64,000 bases of DNA from Azospirillum sp. RU38E (GCF_900188385.1 NZ_FZOI01000002.1:1-64000), one strand, 5' to 3'; counted from the first letter of the stretch, positions 7,408 to 16,062 are shown. Numbers and translations: made by a program. The notes: a model not told the origin generated them from the letters alone.

Positions 7408-9443
7408 CGGATGGTTTTACAGAAACCAGCCGTCCCTTCGGCTTTGTCGAATGGTTCCGCATCGGGGAGCGGGAGCGGGCGGAAGCGGCGGTAGCCGCCA
7501 TGCAGGCCGCCGGGGCCAGCCGCCTGCGCACCCATCTCTCCTGGGCGGATTACCACACGGCGGAAGGGCAGGCCTGGTATGATTGGCTGATCCCCATGCT
7601 GGGCACGCAAATGGACCTGCTGCCCTGCCTGCATTACACGCCGCCCTCGCTCTCCCGCACGGGTCGCACGTCGGGGCCGCCCAGGCGGCTGGCCGATTAT
7701 GCCGATTTCGTTGACCATGTGCTGACCCGCTATGGACGGCATTTCCCGGCGGTGGAGCTGTGGAACGAGCCGAATAACCTGCTGGACTGGGATTGGCGGA
7801 TCGACAGCGATTTCATGCTGTTTTCCGAAATGGTCGGCGGGGCCGCCTTCTGGGCGCGCAAGCGCGGCTGGAAGACGGTGCTGGGCGGTCTGTCGCCCTT
7901 TGATCCCTATTGGCTGAACCTGATCGGCACGCGCGGGGTGCTGGCCCATATCGATGCCATGGGTTTCCATGGCTTTCCCGGCACCTGGGACAGTGAACAG
8001 GGTACCTGGGATGGCTGGGATCTGCATCTGGGGGAGATGCGCGCCATCCTGGACCGGCACAACCCGGATACGGAAATCTGGATCACCGAAACCGGCTATT
8101 CCACCTGGCGCAATGACGAGGTGGAACAGGTCAGCCGTTTCGTGCAGGCCATGCAGGTGCCGGCCCAGCGTTTCTATTGGTATGGCTGGCGCGATATCGC
8201 CCCCGATACGGCGGTGCAGGAAGGGCTGCGCTTCGATCCGCGCCATTACCATCTGGGGGTGAAGGATGCCGAAGGGCGGCCCAAGCTGCTGGCCCGCCTG
8301 CTGGCCCAAGGCGGGCCAGCCAAGGCGGTGGAGACGGCGGGCCTGTCCCGCCCCTATCTGGCCGCCAGGGTGAAACCCACCCTGATCATTGGCGGCAGCG
8401 GCTTCATCGGCGCCAATCTGGCCGAGAGCTTGCTGGCGGATGGGGAAGAGGTGCTGGTGCTGGATAATCTCTACCGCTCCGGTGTGGAGGGTAATCTGGC
8501 TTGGCTGCGCGACCGTTATGGGGAACGGGTGCATCCGGTGCTGGGCGATATCCGCGACGGGCACGCGCTGCGCCCTGTTGTTGCCGATGCCAAGGCGGTG
8601 TTCCATTTCGCCGCCCAGACGGCGGTGACCAGCAGCCTGACAGCCCCTGAGCATGATTTTGAGGTGAATGCGCGCGGCACACTGAATGTGTTGGAAAGTG
8701 CCCGCGCCACCGGCCGGGCACTGCCGGTGATCTTTGCCAGCACCAACAAGGTCTATGGCGGGCTGGAAGATCTGGGCCTGATCCAGATGGATGATCGTTA
8801 TGTGCCGCAGGATGCCGATATCCGCGCCCATGGTATCGACGAGGGCCGCCCGCTGGATTTCCACACCCCCTATGGCTGTTCCAAGGGGGTGGCCGATCAA
8901 TATGTGCTGGATTATGGCCGATCCTTCGGCTTGCCCACGGCTGTGCTGCGGATGAGCTGCATCTATGGCCCCCGCCAGTTCGGCACGGAGGATCAGGGCT
9001 GGGTGGCCCATTTCCTGATCCGCGCCCTGGCCGGGCAGGGGATCAGCCTTTATGGCGATGGCAAGCAGGTGCGCGACATCCTGCATGTCGCCGATACGGT
9101 GGCAGCCTATCGCGCCGTGCTGGCCAATATCGGCCACCTGCAGGGCCGGGCCTTCAACCTGGGCGGCGGCCCACGCAATGCCGTCAGCCTGCGCCTGATC
9201 CTGCAGGAGATTGAGAAGCTGACGGGCCGGCGGCTGGAACGGTCGCTGCATGACTGGCGGCAGGGTGACCAGCTTTATTTCGTCGCCGATACGCGCCGGT
9301 TGGAACAGGCGGTGGGCTGGCGGGCGCGCATCGGCTGGCGTGACGGCTTGCGTGATCTGGCCGGCTGGCTGCGCCGCCATCGCCTGGAAGAACAGGCCGT
9401 TTCCGAAGCAACCGACAGGCAGGCATGGAAGGTGACGGCATGA
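7404..9443 (+). CDS. Fusion of clan-A glycoside hydrolase-like domain and NAD-dependent epimerase
   Basis: The product is 679 aa with two parts. Residues ~10-305 resemble a TIM-barrel glycoside hydrolase of clan A (GH39-like), with WNEP holding the acid/base Glu (about E122) and ITETGYS the nucleophile Glu (about E229). Residues ~325-650 are an extended SDR with GGSGFIG near 330, FASTNKVYG, and a Tyr-x3-Lys in YGCSK, closest in appearance to CDP-tyvelose/UDP-sugar epimerases. There is no signal peptide, so both domains should work in the cytoplasm, which is unusual for this hydrolase type. It is coupled to its neighbours by ATGA at both ends. The two active sites look intact. The combined reaction is unknown. 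Confidence 0.85.
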   Translation: MTDGFTETSRPFGFVEWFRIGERERAEAAVAAMQAAGASRLRTHLSWADYHTAEGQAWYDWLIPMLGTQMDLLPCLHYTPPSLSRTGRTSGPPRRLADYADFVDHVLTRYGRHFPAVELWNEPNNLLDWDWRIDSDFMLFSEMVGGAAFWARKRGWKTVLGGLSPFDPYWLNLIGTRGVLAHIDAMGFHGFPGTWDSEQGTWDGWDLHLGEMRAILDRHNPDTEIWITETGYSTWRNDEVEQVSRFVQAMQVPAQRFYWYGWRDIAPDTAVQEGLRFDPRHYHLGVKDAEGRPKLLARLLAQGGPAKAVETAGLSRPYLAARVKPTLIIGGSGFIGANLAESLLADGEEVLVLDNLYRSGVEGNLAWLRDRYGERVHPVLGDIRDGHALRPVVADAKAVFHFAAQTAVTSSLTAPEHDFEVNARGTLNVLESARATGRALPVIFASTNKVYGGLEDLGLIQMDDRYVPQDADIRAHGIDEGRPLDFHTPYGCSKGVADQYVLDYGRSFGLPTAVLRMSCIYGPRQFGTEDQGWVAHFLIRALAGQGISLYGDGKQVRDILHVADTVAAYRAVLANIGHLQGRAFNLGGGPRNAVSLRLILQEIEKLTGRRLERSLHDWRQGDQLYFVADTRRLEQAVGWRARIGWRDGLRDLAGWLRRHRLEEQAVSEATDRQAWKVTA

Positions 9444-10741
9444 AGGTGGCCCTGGTCAATCCCGCCTGGCGCTATGATGGCAGCATCTATTTCGGTTGCC
9501 GGGAACCGCATCTGCCCCTGGAACTGGGCTACAGCGCCGCCCTGCTGCGGGCGGCGGGGCATCAGGTGCTGTTGCTGGATGGGCAGTTGCAGGGGCTGGA
9601 CAATCCGGCCCTGGCTGCCCAAGTGGCCGGTTTCGCGCCGGATTTCACCGTGGTGACGACAGCGCCGACCTATCTGTTCTGGCGCTGCGCCCCGCCGGAA
9701 CTGACGGTGCCGGCGGAATTGCTGGCCCTGCTGGATGGGCAGGGCGGGCGCTGCGTGGCCGTGGGGCCGCACGGTTCCGCCACACCGGGGGCCACCCTGC
9801 GCAAGCTGGGGGCCGATCTGGTGGTGCTGGGGGAGTGTGAGGAGGTGGTGGCCGCCCTTGCCAACACCCCCGACTGGTCCGCCGTGCCATCCACTGCCAT
9901 GCTGGTGGGCGGGCAGGTGCGGGTGAATGGGGGGCGCCATGCCAGTGCCTTTGTCGATCACCCGCCGCTTTCCTGGCCCGCCGACTGGCTGGCCGCCCAT
10001 CACCATCATCACCACCGGTTCGATCAGGGCCAGCAGGGGCAGGGGGCGGAGGTGGAGGCATCGCGCGGCTGCCCCTATGAGTGCAGCTTCTGCGCCAAAA
10101 TCGATTTCCGCGATGCCTATCGCCGGCGCCGGTTGGCGCCTCTGCTGGCGGAAATTGATGGGCTGATCGCCCAGGGCGTCACCTACATCTATTTCATCGA
10201 TGAAATCTTCCTGCCGCAGAGACCGCTGCTGGAAGCGCTGGTGGATCGGCCCATCCAGTTCGGCATCCAGACCCGGATCGACCTGTGGAAGCCCGACCTG
10301 CTGGCGCTGCTGGGAAGGGCCGGCTGCGTCTCCATCGAGGCAGGGCTGGAAAGCCTGACCGTGGAGGGGCGGGAGGCGCTGGCCAAGCGCTGCCGGCTGG
10401 ATACGCCGGAACTGGCGGCTTTGCTGGTGGAGGCACGCCGCCATGTGCCCTTTGTCCAGGCCAATCTGATCGGCATGGTGCAGGATGATGCCGATCTGGT
10501 GGCGCATTGGCGCCGCCATCTGATCGACCGGGGGGTGTGGGCGAATGAACCGGTACCGCTCTACCCCTATCCCAGCAGCCCCAGCTACCGGGCGCTGTGG
10601 GGGATGCCGGATGATCAAGCCTGGGAACGCGCGCATCAGCATTATCTGGCGGCCTTCGACCGGTTCAGCGATATCCAGGATGACCGGCCGCTGCCGCTGG
10701 TCGAACTGGAACGCCCCTGCTGTGCCGGGGGGCGGGCATGA
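9440..10741 (+). CDS. B12-binding-domain radical SAM protein
   Basis: The product is 433 aa. The start at 9440 is chosen because GGAAGG precedes it by seven bases and it makes an ATGA overlap with the previous stop, as at every other junction here; an ATG at 9425 lacks these. Residues ~1-145 look like a cobalamin-binding Rossmann domain of the class B radical SAM type, without an obvious D-x-H-x-x-G cobalamin-ligand motif. The cluster motif CPYECSFC (C-x3-C-x2-C) follows near residue 213. Such enzymes often methylate or rearrange unreactive carbons. Here the target is probably a sugar or lipid carrier, judging by the neighbouring glycosyltransferases. A run of six His lies at 9998-10015. Confidence 0.85.
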   Translation: MKVALVNPAWRYDGSIYFGCREPHLPLELGYSAALLRAAGHQVLLLDGQLQGLDNPALAAQVAGFAPDFTVVTTAPTYLFWRCAPPELTVPAELLALLDGQGGRCVAVGPHGSATPGATLRKLGADLVVLGECEEVVAALANTPDWSAVPSTAMLVGGQVRVNGGRHASAFVDHPPLSWPADWLAAHHHHHHRFDQGQQGQGAEVEASRGCPYECSFCAKIDFRDAYRRRRLAPLLAEIDGLIAQGVTYIYFIDEIFLPQRPLLEALVDRPIQFGIQTRIDLWKPDLLALLGRAGCVSIEAGLESLTVEGREALAKRCRLDTPELAALLVEARRHVPFVQANLIGMVQDDADLVAHWRRHLIDRGVWANEPVPLYPYPSSPSYRALWGMPDDQAWERAHQHYLAAFDRFSDIQDDRPLPLVELERPCCAGGRA

Positions 10742-11850
10742 GGCCGCAACGCGTACTGATGACGCTCGATGCCGTGGGCGGCGTCTGGCGCCATGTGGTC
10801 GATCTCGCCGGCGCGCTGGCCCGTAACGGCACCCAGGTGCTGTTGGCGGGGCAGGGGCCGGCCCCTGCGGCAGAACAAAGGCGGGAACTGGCCGCCATTC
10901 CGGGGGCGGAACTGGTCTGGATGGGCGGCCCGCTGGACTGGATGGCGGTGTCAGAGGCGGAACTGGCCGGCACGGTGGCGGAACTGACCGCCATCGCGCT
11001 GGACCACCGGGCCGACCTGCTGCATCTGCATCTGCCCGGTCTGGCGGTGGGCCTGCCGCTGGAATTCCCCGTGGTGGCCGCCGCCCATTCCTGTGTCGTG
11101 ACCTGGTGGGAGGCGATGCGCCGCACCAGGCCGCCGCCGGAATGGGATTGGCATCGCCGCCGCAACCGCGCCGGATTTGAGCGGGCGGATATCATCCTGG
11201 CGCCCAGTACCTCTTACGCTGATGCCATGGTGCGCTGTTATGGCCCCATTGCCCGGCTGCATGTGCTGCCCAATGCCGTCGCCCCCATCCCGGCCAGCCC
11301 AACCAAGGAACCCTTCATCCTGGCCGCCGGGCGCTGGTGGGATGAGGCGAAAAACGGCATCGCGCTGGACCGGGCCGCCGCCGGCCTGCCCTGGCCGGTG
11401 CTGATGGCGGGGTCGCTGGAGGGGCCGCACGGCCAATCCTTCCGCCCGCACCATGCGGAGGCGCTGGGGCCGATGGCACACGAGCGGCTGGCCGGGCTGG
11501 TGGGGCGGGCGGCGATTTTCGCTTCCCCCTCGCTGTGCGAGCCGTTCGGGCTGGCGGCGCTGGAAGCGGCGGCGGCTGGGGCGGCCCTGCTGCTGGCTGA
11601 TATCCCGACATATCGGGAATTGTGGGACGGGGTGGCGATCTTCGCTGATGCCCGCGACCCTGCCGCCTTTGGCCATGCCGCCCGCGCCTTGATCGCCGAC
11701 CCGAATGGGCGGGCCGTGCTGGGCCGCCGTGCCCAGCGCCGGGCTGAACAGTTCAGCCTGCAACGCCAGTTGGACAGCGTGGCCGGCTTCTACGCCATGG
11801 CGCTGGGCCATTCGATGCAACGCCCTTTGGACAGGGATAATATCCAATGA
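10738..11850 (+). CDS. Family 4-type glycosyltransferase (GT-B fold)
   Basis: The product is 370 aa. The N-terminus has the GT-B signature MTLDAVGGVWRHVVDLA. The C-terminal half carries the nucleotide-sugar-binding E-x7-E type motif in SLCEPFGLAALEAAAAGA (about residues 262-280), as in GT4 enzymes. It should transfer a sugar from a nucleotide donor in the cytoplasm. No membrane segment is visible. It is the fourth gene of the ATGA-coupled cluster, so it probably adds one residue of the glycan made by the cluster. Donor and acceptor cannot be told from sequence. Confidence 0.87.
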   Translation: MRPQRVLMTLDAVGGVWRHVVDLAGALARNGTQVLLAGQGPAPAAEQRRELAAIPGAELVWMGGPLDWMAVSEAELAGTVAELTAIALDHRADLLHLHLPGLAVGLPLEFPVVAAAHSCVVTWWEAMRRTRPPPEWDWHRRRNRAGFERADIILAPSTSYADAMVRCYGPIARLHVLPNAVAPIPASPTKEPFILAAGRWWDEAKNGIALDRAAAGLPWPVLMAGSLEGPHGQSFRPHHAEALGPMAHERLAGLVGRAAIFASPSLCEPFGLAALEAAAAGAALLLADIPTYRELWDGVAIFADARDPAAFGHAARALIADPNGRAVLGRRAQRRAEQFSLQRQLDSVAGFYAMALGHSMQRPLDRDNIQ

Positions 11851-12974
11851 AAATAATATTCTACACCCATTCTCTGATGTCGGACTGGAACCACGGCAAC
11901 GCGCATTTCCTGCGCGGGGTGATGCGGGAACTGGCCCGGCTGGGCCATGAAGTGTTGGCATTGGAACCGGCGGACGGGTGGAGCCGGGCCAACCTGCTGG
12001 CCGACCAGGGGCCGGCGGCGCTGGCCCGTTTCAGCGCTGATTTTCCCGGTTTGGCCAGCCAGACCTATGGCACGGATTTCGACCATGCGGCGGCCACCGC
12101 CGATGCCGATCTGGTGATCGTGCATGAATGGACGGCCCCTGCCCTGGTGGCGCTGCTGGGCCGGCTGCGCCGCCAGGGCGGGGGCTTCACCCTGTTGTTC
12201 CATGACACGCATCACCGCGCCGTTTCCGCCCTGCCGGAGATCGCCGGGCTGAACCTGGGCGATTATGACGGGGTGCTGGCCTTTGGGGAGGCGCTGCGCC
12301 AGCGTTACCTGTCCGCCGGCTGGGGCCGCCGGGTCTTCACTTGGCATGAAGCGGCGGATACCGCCCTGTTCCGGCCCTGGCCTGACCTGGACAAACAGGG
12401 CGATCTGGTCTGGATCGGCAATTGGGGCGATGATGAACGCAGTGCCGAGATTGACCAATATCTGGTGGAACCGGTGCGCCGCCTGGGCCTTGCCGCCTGT
12501 GTGCATGGCGTGCGCTATCCCGCCGATGCACTGACGCGACTGGCGGGGGCCGGCATCCGTTACCGGGGCTGGATCGCCAATGCCGATGTGCCCCATGCCT
12601 TCGCCCGGCATCGGGTAACGGTGCATATCCCGCGCCGGCCCTATGTGGAAAGCCTGCCCGGTATTCCCACCATCCGGATGTTTGAGGCGCTGGCCTGCGG
12701 CATCCCGCTGGTTTCCGCCCCCTGGCAGGATGTGGAAGGGCTGTTCCGACCCGGTCGGGATTTCCTGTTTGCCCGCAATGGCTGGGAAATGCAGCGCCAC
12801 CTGTCGGCCTTGCTGGCCGACCGGGCGATGGCGGCGGAACTGGCAGCCTCGGGCCTCGCCACCATCCAGGCCGCCCATACCTGCCGCCACCGTGCCGCTG
12901 AATTGCTGGGCATTGTGGCGCAGGTGCGGGGCGGGCCATTGGTGGCGCCGCTGGCGCTGGAAGGCGTGGCATGA
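11847..12974 (+). CDS. CgeB-like glycosyltransferase
   Basis: The product is 375 aa and has the GT-B look. The N-terminal strand-loop is MKIIFYTHSLMSDWNHGNA, with a conserved W-x-H/N-G pattern, and LGHE follows. The late motif IRMFEALACGIPLVSAPW corresponds to the donor-binding E-x-L-A-C-G region of CgeB/DUF3880-type enzymes. It is the first of three tandem paralogues sharing the same architecture, which suggests duplication followed by specialisation for different linkages. Translation is coupled by ATGA on both sides. CgeB proteins were named from Bacillus spore-coat maturation, but the role here is unknown beyond glycosyl transfer. Confidence 0.8.
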   Translation: MKIIFYTHSLMSDWNHGNAHFLRGVMRELARLGHEVLALEPADGWSRANLLADQGPAALARFSADFPGLASQTYGTDFDHAAATADADLVIVHEWTAPALVALLGRLRRQGGGFTLLFHDTHHRAVSALPEIAGLNLGDYDGVLAFGEALRQRYLSAGWGRRVFTWHEAADTALFRPWPDLDKQGDLVWIGNWGDDERSAEIDQYLVEPVRRLGLAACVHGVRYPADALTRLAGAGIRYRGWIANADVPHAFARHRVTVHIPRRPYVESLPGIPTIRMFEALACGIPLVSAPWQDVEGLFRPGRDFLFARNGWEMQRHLSALLADRAMAAELAASGLATIQAAHTCRHRAAELLGIVAQVRGGPLVAPLALEGVA

Positions 12975-14068
12975 GCCGGATTGCCTTTTACGGGTCCAGC
13001 CTGCTCTCCTCCTACTGGAACGGGGCGGCGACCTATTACCGGGGGCTGCTGCGGGCACTGGCGGGGCTGGGCCATGCCATCACCTTCTATGAACCCGATG
13101 TCTATGACCGCCAGCAGCACCGGGATATCGATCCGCCGGACTGGGCGCGCGTGGTGGTCTATCCACCGACTGCCCAGGCATTGCTGGACGTTACGGCGCA
13201 GGCCGCCGACGCTGATGTGGTGGTGAAGGCCAGCGGGGTGGGCTTTGCCGATGATGTGCTGCTGGAACGCTTGCTGGTGAACAGCCGCCTGGATGCGCTG
13301 ATGATCTTCTGGGATGTCGATGCCCCCGCCACCCTGGCGGAAATCACCCCAGATCCGCATCACGCGCTGCGCTTGGCGCTGCCCCGGCTGGATGCGGTTT
13401 TCACCTATGGCGGCGGCGCGCCGGTGGTGCAGACCTATCGCCGGCTGGGGGCTTGGTTATGCGAGCCGATTTATAATGGCCTGGACCCGGCCACCCACCA
13501 TCCCGTTCCCCCCGATCCCCGTTTTCAGGGCGATTTGGGCTTTCTGGGCAACCGCCTGCCGGACCGGGATGAACGGGTGGCGGATTTCTTCCTCCAACCC
13601 GCCGCGATGCTGCCGCAGGCCCGCTTTCTGCTGGGCGGGGCGGGATGGGATGGGGTGACCCTGCCGGCCAATGTGGCCCGGCTGGGCCATGTGCCCACCG
13701 CCGCCCATAATGCCTTCAACACCAGTCCGCGCGCGGTGATGAACATCAACCGGGCCAGCATGGCCGCCACCGGCTTTTCCCCGCCGACGCGCGTGTTTGA
13801 GGCGGCGGGGGCCGGCGCCTGCCTGATCACCGATGACTGGCCGGGTGTCGATATGTTCCTGGCACCGGGGGAAGAGGTGCTGGTGGCCCGCGACGGGCGC
13901 GACGTGGCCGACATGCTGCGGACCCTGACGGCGGAACAGGCGGCCGCCATCGGCCAGCGTGCGCTGGCCCGCGTGCTGGCCGACCATACCTATGACCGCC
14001 GCGCCCAGCAGGTGGACCGGCTGCTAGGCGCGCTGCTGGCGGCCAAACGGCAGGAGATGAGGGCATGA
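12971..14068 (+). CDS. CgeB-like glycosyltransferase
   Basis: The product is 365 aa, the second of three tandem paralogues. The N-terminus reads IAFYGSSLLSSYWNGAATYY, then RGLLRALAGLGH and FYEPD-x2-DRQQHRDI, a segment usual in CgeB-type enzymes. The donor-binding segment is TRVFEAAGAGACLITDDWPG near residue 278. No signal peptide or membrane span is visible, so it should be cytoplasmic. It is coupled by ATGA to its neighbours. The similarity to the next gene is stronger than to the previous one, notably in the WPG-x-D block. Confidence 0.82.
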   Translation: MSRIAFYGSSLLSSYWNGAATYYRGLLRALAGLGHAITFYEPDVYDRQQHRDIDPPDWARVVVYPPTAQALLDVTAQAADADVVVKASGVGFADDVLLERLLVNSRLDALMIFWDVDAPATLAEITPDPHHALRLALPRLDAVFTYGGGAPVVQTYRRLGAWLCEPIYNGLDPATHHPVPPDPRFQGDLGFLGNRLPDRDERVADFFLQPAAMLPQARFLLGGAGWDGVTLPANVARLGHVPTAAHNAFNTSPRAVMNINRASMAATGFSPPTRVFEAAGAGACLITDDWPGVDMFLAPGEEVLVARDGRDVADMLRTLTAEQAAAIGQRALARVLADHTYDRRAQQVDRLLGALLAAKRQEMRA

Positions 14069-15201
14069 AGATCAGTATTATCGGGCTGTCGCTCTCCTCC
14101 TCCTGGGGGAATGGACATGCCACCACATGGCGGGCCTTGATCGGCGGGTTGCAACGGCTGGGGCATCAGGTGACGTTCCTGGAACGCGATGTGCCCTGGT
14201 ACGCCGCCAACCGCGATCTGCCCCGGCCGGCTTTCTGCGACCTGCATTTTTATGACGGGCTGGAGGGGCTAGCCCGGTTCGATCCGCTGCTGCGCGAGTC
14301 CGATCTGGTGATCGTCGGTTCCTATGTGCCGGATGGGGTGGCCGTGCTGGACCATGTGCTGGGGCTGAGTGTGCCCCGGCTGGCCTTTTACGATATCGAC
14401 ACGCCGGTGACGCTGACCACCCTGCGCCGGGATTGTGACGCTGCCTATCTGGCCCGGCGGCAGATCCCGCTGCTGGATCTCTACCTCTCCTTCACCGGCG
14501 GGCCAGTGCTGCAGGTGCTGCAACAGGAATTCGCTGCGATACGGGCAGCGGCGTTTTATTGCGCGGTGGATGAGGAGTGCTACAGCCCCCGCACCGTGCC
14601 GCAGCGCTGGGATCTGGGCTATCTCGGCACCTACAGCCCCGACCGTCAGCCGGTGCTGGAGCGTTTGCTGCTGGAACCGGCGCGCCGCCTGCCGGATCGG
14701 CGCTTTGTCGTCGCCGGCCCGCAATATCCCGACGGGATCGACTGGCCGGCGAATGTGGAGCGGATCGAGCATCTGGCCCCACAGGCGCACGCGGATTTCT
14801 ACGCTGCCCAGCGCTTCACCCTGAATGTCACCCGCGCCGACATGGTGGCTGCCGGCTGGTCGCCCAGCGTGCGGCTGTTTGAGGCGGCGGCCTGTGGCAC
14901 CCCCATCATCAGCGATGAATGGCCCGGCCTGACCGACCTGCTGCCGGAGGGTGACTGCATCACCATCGCCCGCAGCACCGATGATGTGGTGCAGGCACTG
15001 CGGGACATGCGGGAAGCCCACCGTTTGGCCCAGGCTGAGCGGGCCCGCAGCCGCATCCTGTCGGCCCATACGGGGCGGGCCCGGGCGGCGCGGCTGGTGG
15101 CGCTGATCGGGGAAATCGCGGAAAAGGGAAAGCCCCGTGCCGGGCAGGTCACCGGCACGGGGAGGGGAGAGAGCCTTACAGCATCGGCCGCCCGCCGGTG
15201 A
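14065..15201 (+). CDS. CgeB-like glycosyltransferase, last gene of the cluster
   Basis: The product is 378 aa, the third tandem paralogue. It shows ISIIGLSLSSSWGNGHATTW, LGHQVTFLERDVPWYAANRDL, and a donor-binding block VRLFEAAACGTPIISDEWPG near residue 268. The last ~30 residues (after GEIAEKG) are low-complexity and are encoded across an 11-bp terminator hairpin at 15133-15162. The gene ends inside the 3' end of the convergent SDR gene (26-base overlap). The tail is probably dispensable, and its composition suggests read-through into former intergenic DNA. Function is inferred from its paralogues. Confidence 0.82.
   Translation: MKISIIGLSLSSSWGNGHATTWRALIGGLQRLGHQVTFLERDVPWYAANRDLPRPAFCDLHFYDGLEGLARFDPLLRESDLVIVGSYVPDGVAVLDHVLGLSVPRLAFYDIDTPVTLTTLRRDCDAAYLARRQIPLLDLYLSFTGGPVLQVLQQEFAAIRAAAFYCAVDEECYSPRTVPQRWDLGYLGTYSPDRQPVLERLLLEPARRLPDRRFVVAGPQYPDGIDWPANVERIEHLAPQAHADFYAAQRFTLNVTRADMVAAGWSPSVRLFEAAACGTPIISDEWPGLTDLLPEGDCITIARSTDDVVQALRDMREAHRLAQAERARSRILSAHTGRARAARLVALIGEIAEKGKPRAGQVTGTGRGESLTASAARR
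15133..15162 (-). terminator. Intrinsic terminator of the SDR gene, embedded in the convergent CDS
   Basis: A perfect 11-bp stem (CCCCGTGCCGG / CCGGCACGGGG) with an 8-base loop. On the minus strand it lies 13 bases past the SDR stop and is followed by CTTTCCCTTTT, so it fits a terminator for that gene. On the plus strand it falls inside the last codons of the glycosyltransferase at 14065. Confidence 0.65.
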
Positions 15202-16048
15202 CGGCGATGATGGCCCCGGTGATATAGGACGCCTCCGCTGAGGCCAGCATTACATAAGGGGGGGCCAGCTCCGCCGGTTGGGCGGCCCGGCCCAGCGGCG
15301 TGTTGGACCCGAAGCTTTCCACCTTTTCCGCCGGCATGGTGGAGGGGATCAGCGGGGTCCAGACCGGGCCAGGGGCCACGGCATTGACCCGGATACCCTT
15401 TTCCGCCACCAGGGCTGCCAGCCCGACGGTGAAATTGGCGATTGCCCCCTTGGTGGTGGCATAGGCCAACAAATGCGGGTTGGGGTCTTTGGCATTGATG
15501 GAACTAGTATTGATGATGCTGGAGCCCGGCTTCATCACCGCCACCGCCGCCTTGGACAGGTAAAACTGGCTGTGGATATTGGTGCGGAAGGTCAGTTCCC
15601 ATTCCGCATCCGAAATGTCGCCGATCTGCTGGAAGCTGGCCTGATGGGCGGCATTATTCACCAGAATATCCAGCCGCCCCAACCGGTCCAGCGCCTGCTG
15701 CACCAGATGCAGGCAATGGGCGGGGTCGCCAATGTCACCCGGTACCAGCACGGCTTTGCGGCCCGCCTGTTCCACCCAGCGGGCCGTTTCCTGCGCGTCC
15801 TCCTCCTCGCTGAGGTAGGAGATCAGCAGATCGGCCCCTTCCCGGGCAAAGGCGATGGCCACGGCGCGGCCGATGCCGCTGTCACCCCCGGTGATGATGG
15901 CGGCCAGCCCCTTCAGCCGGCCATGGCCCTGGTAGCTTGCCTCCCCATGGTCGGGTTTTGGCTGCATCTGGTCGGTTTCGCCCGGCATCTCCTGTTGCTG
16001 GCGCGGCTGTGGCGGTTGTGGGGCGTTCTGGCGCGGATCATCTGGCAT
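15176..16048 (-). CDS. Stress-type short-chain dehydrogenase/reductase
   Basis: The product is 290 aa. A Gln/Pro-rich ~45-residue leader precedes a classical SDR fold: TGGDSGIGRA (cofactor binding, about residues 53-62), NNAA, a catalytic Ser in NTSSINA and Tyr-x3-Lys in YATTK. The leader and the ending SYITGAIIAVTGGRPML are typical of the YghA/YhdF group of general-stress oxidoreductases, whose substrates are poorly defined. It lies 14 bases downstream of the CBS-domain gene on the same strand, so the two probably form an operon. It converges with, and overlaps, the last glycosyltransferase. Confidence 0.88.
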   Translation of the reverse strand: MPDDPRQNAPQPPQPRQQQEMPGETDQMQPKPDHGEASYQGHGRLKGLAAIITGGDSGIGRAVAIAFAREGADLLISYLSEEEDAQETARWVEQAGRKAVLVPGDIGDPAHCLHLVQQALDRLGRLDILVNNAAHQASFQQIGDISDAEWELTFRTNIHSQFYLSKAAVAVMKPGSSIINTSSINAKDPNPHLLAYATTKGAIANFTVGLAALVAEKGIRVNAVAPGPVWTPLIPSTMPAEKVESFGSNTPLGRAAQPAELAPPYVMLASAEASYITGAIIAVTGGRPML

Positions 16049-16062
16049 CTGGGCTCTCCCTC

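Noticed and set aside
7293-9380. 695-codon minus-strand frame opposite the hydrolase-epimerase fusion
   Set aside because: Pure mirror frame with no recognisable protein and no ribosome site.
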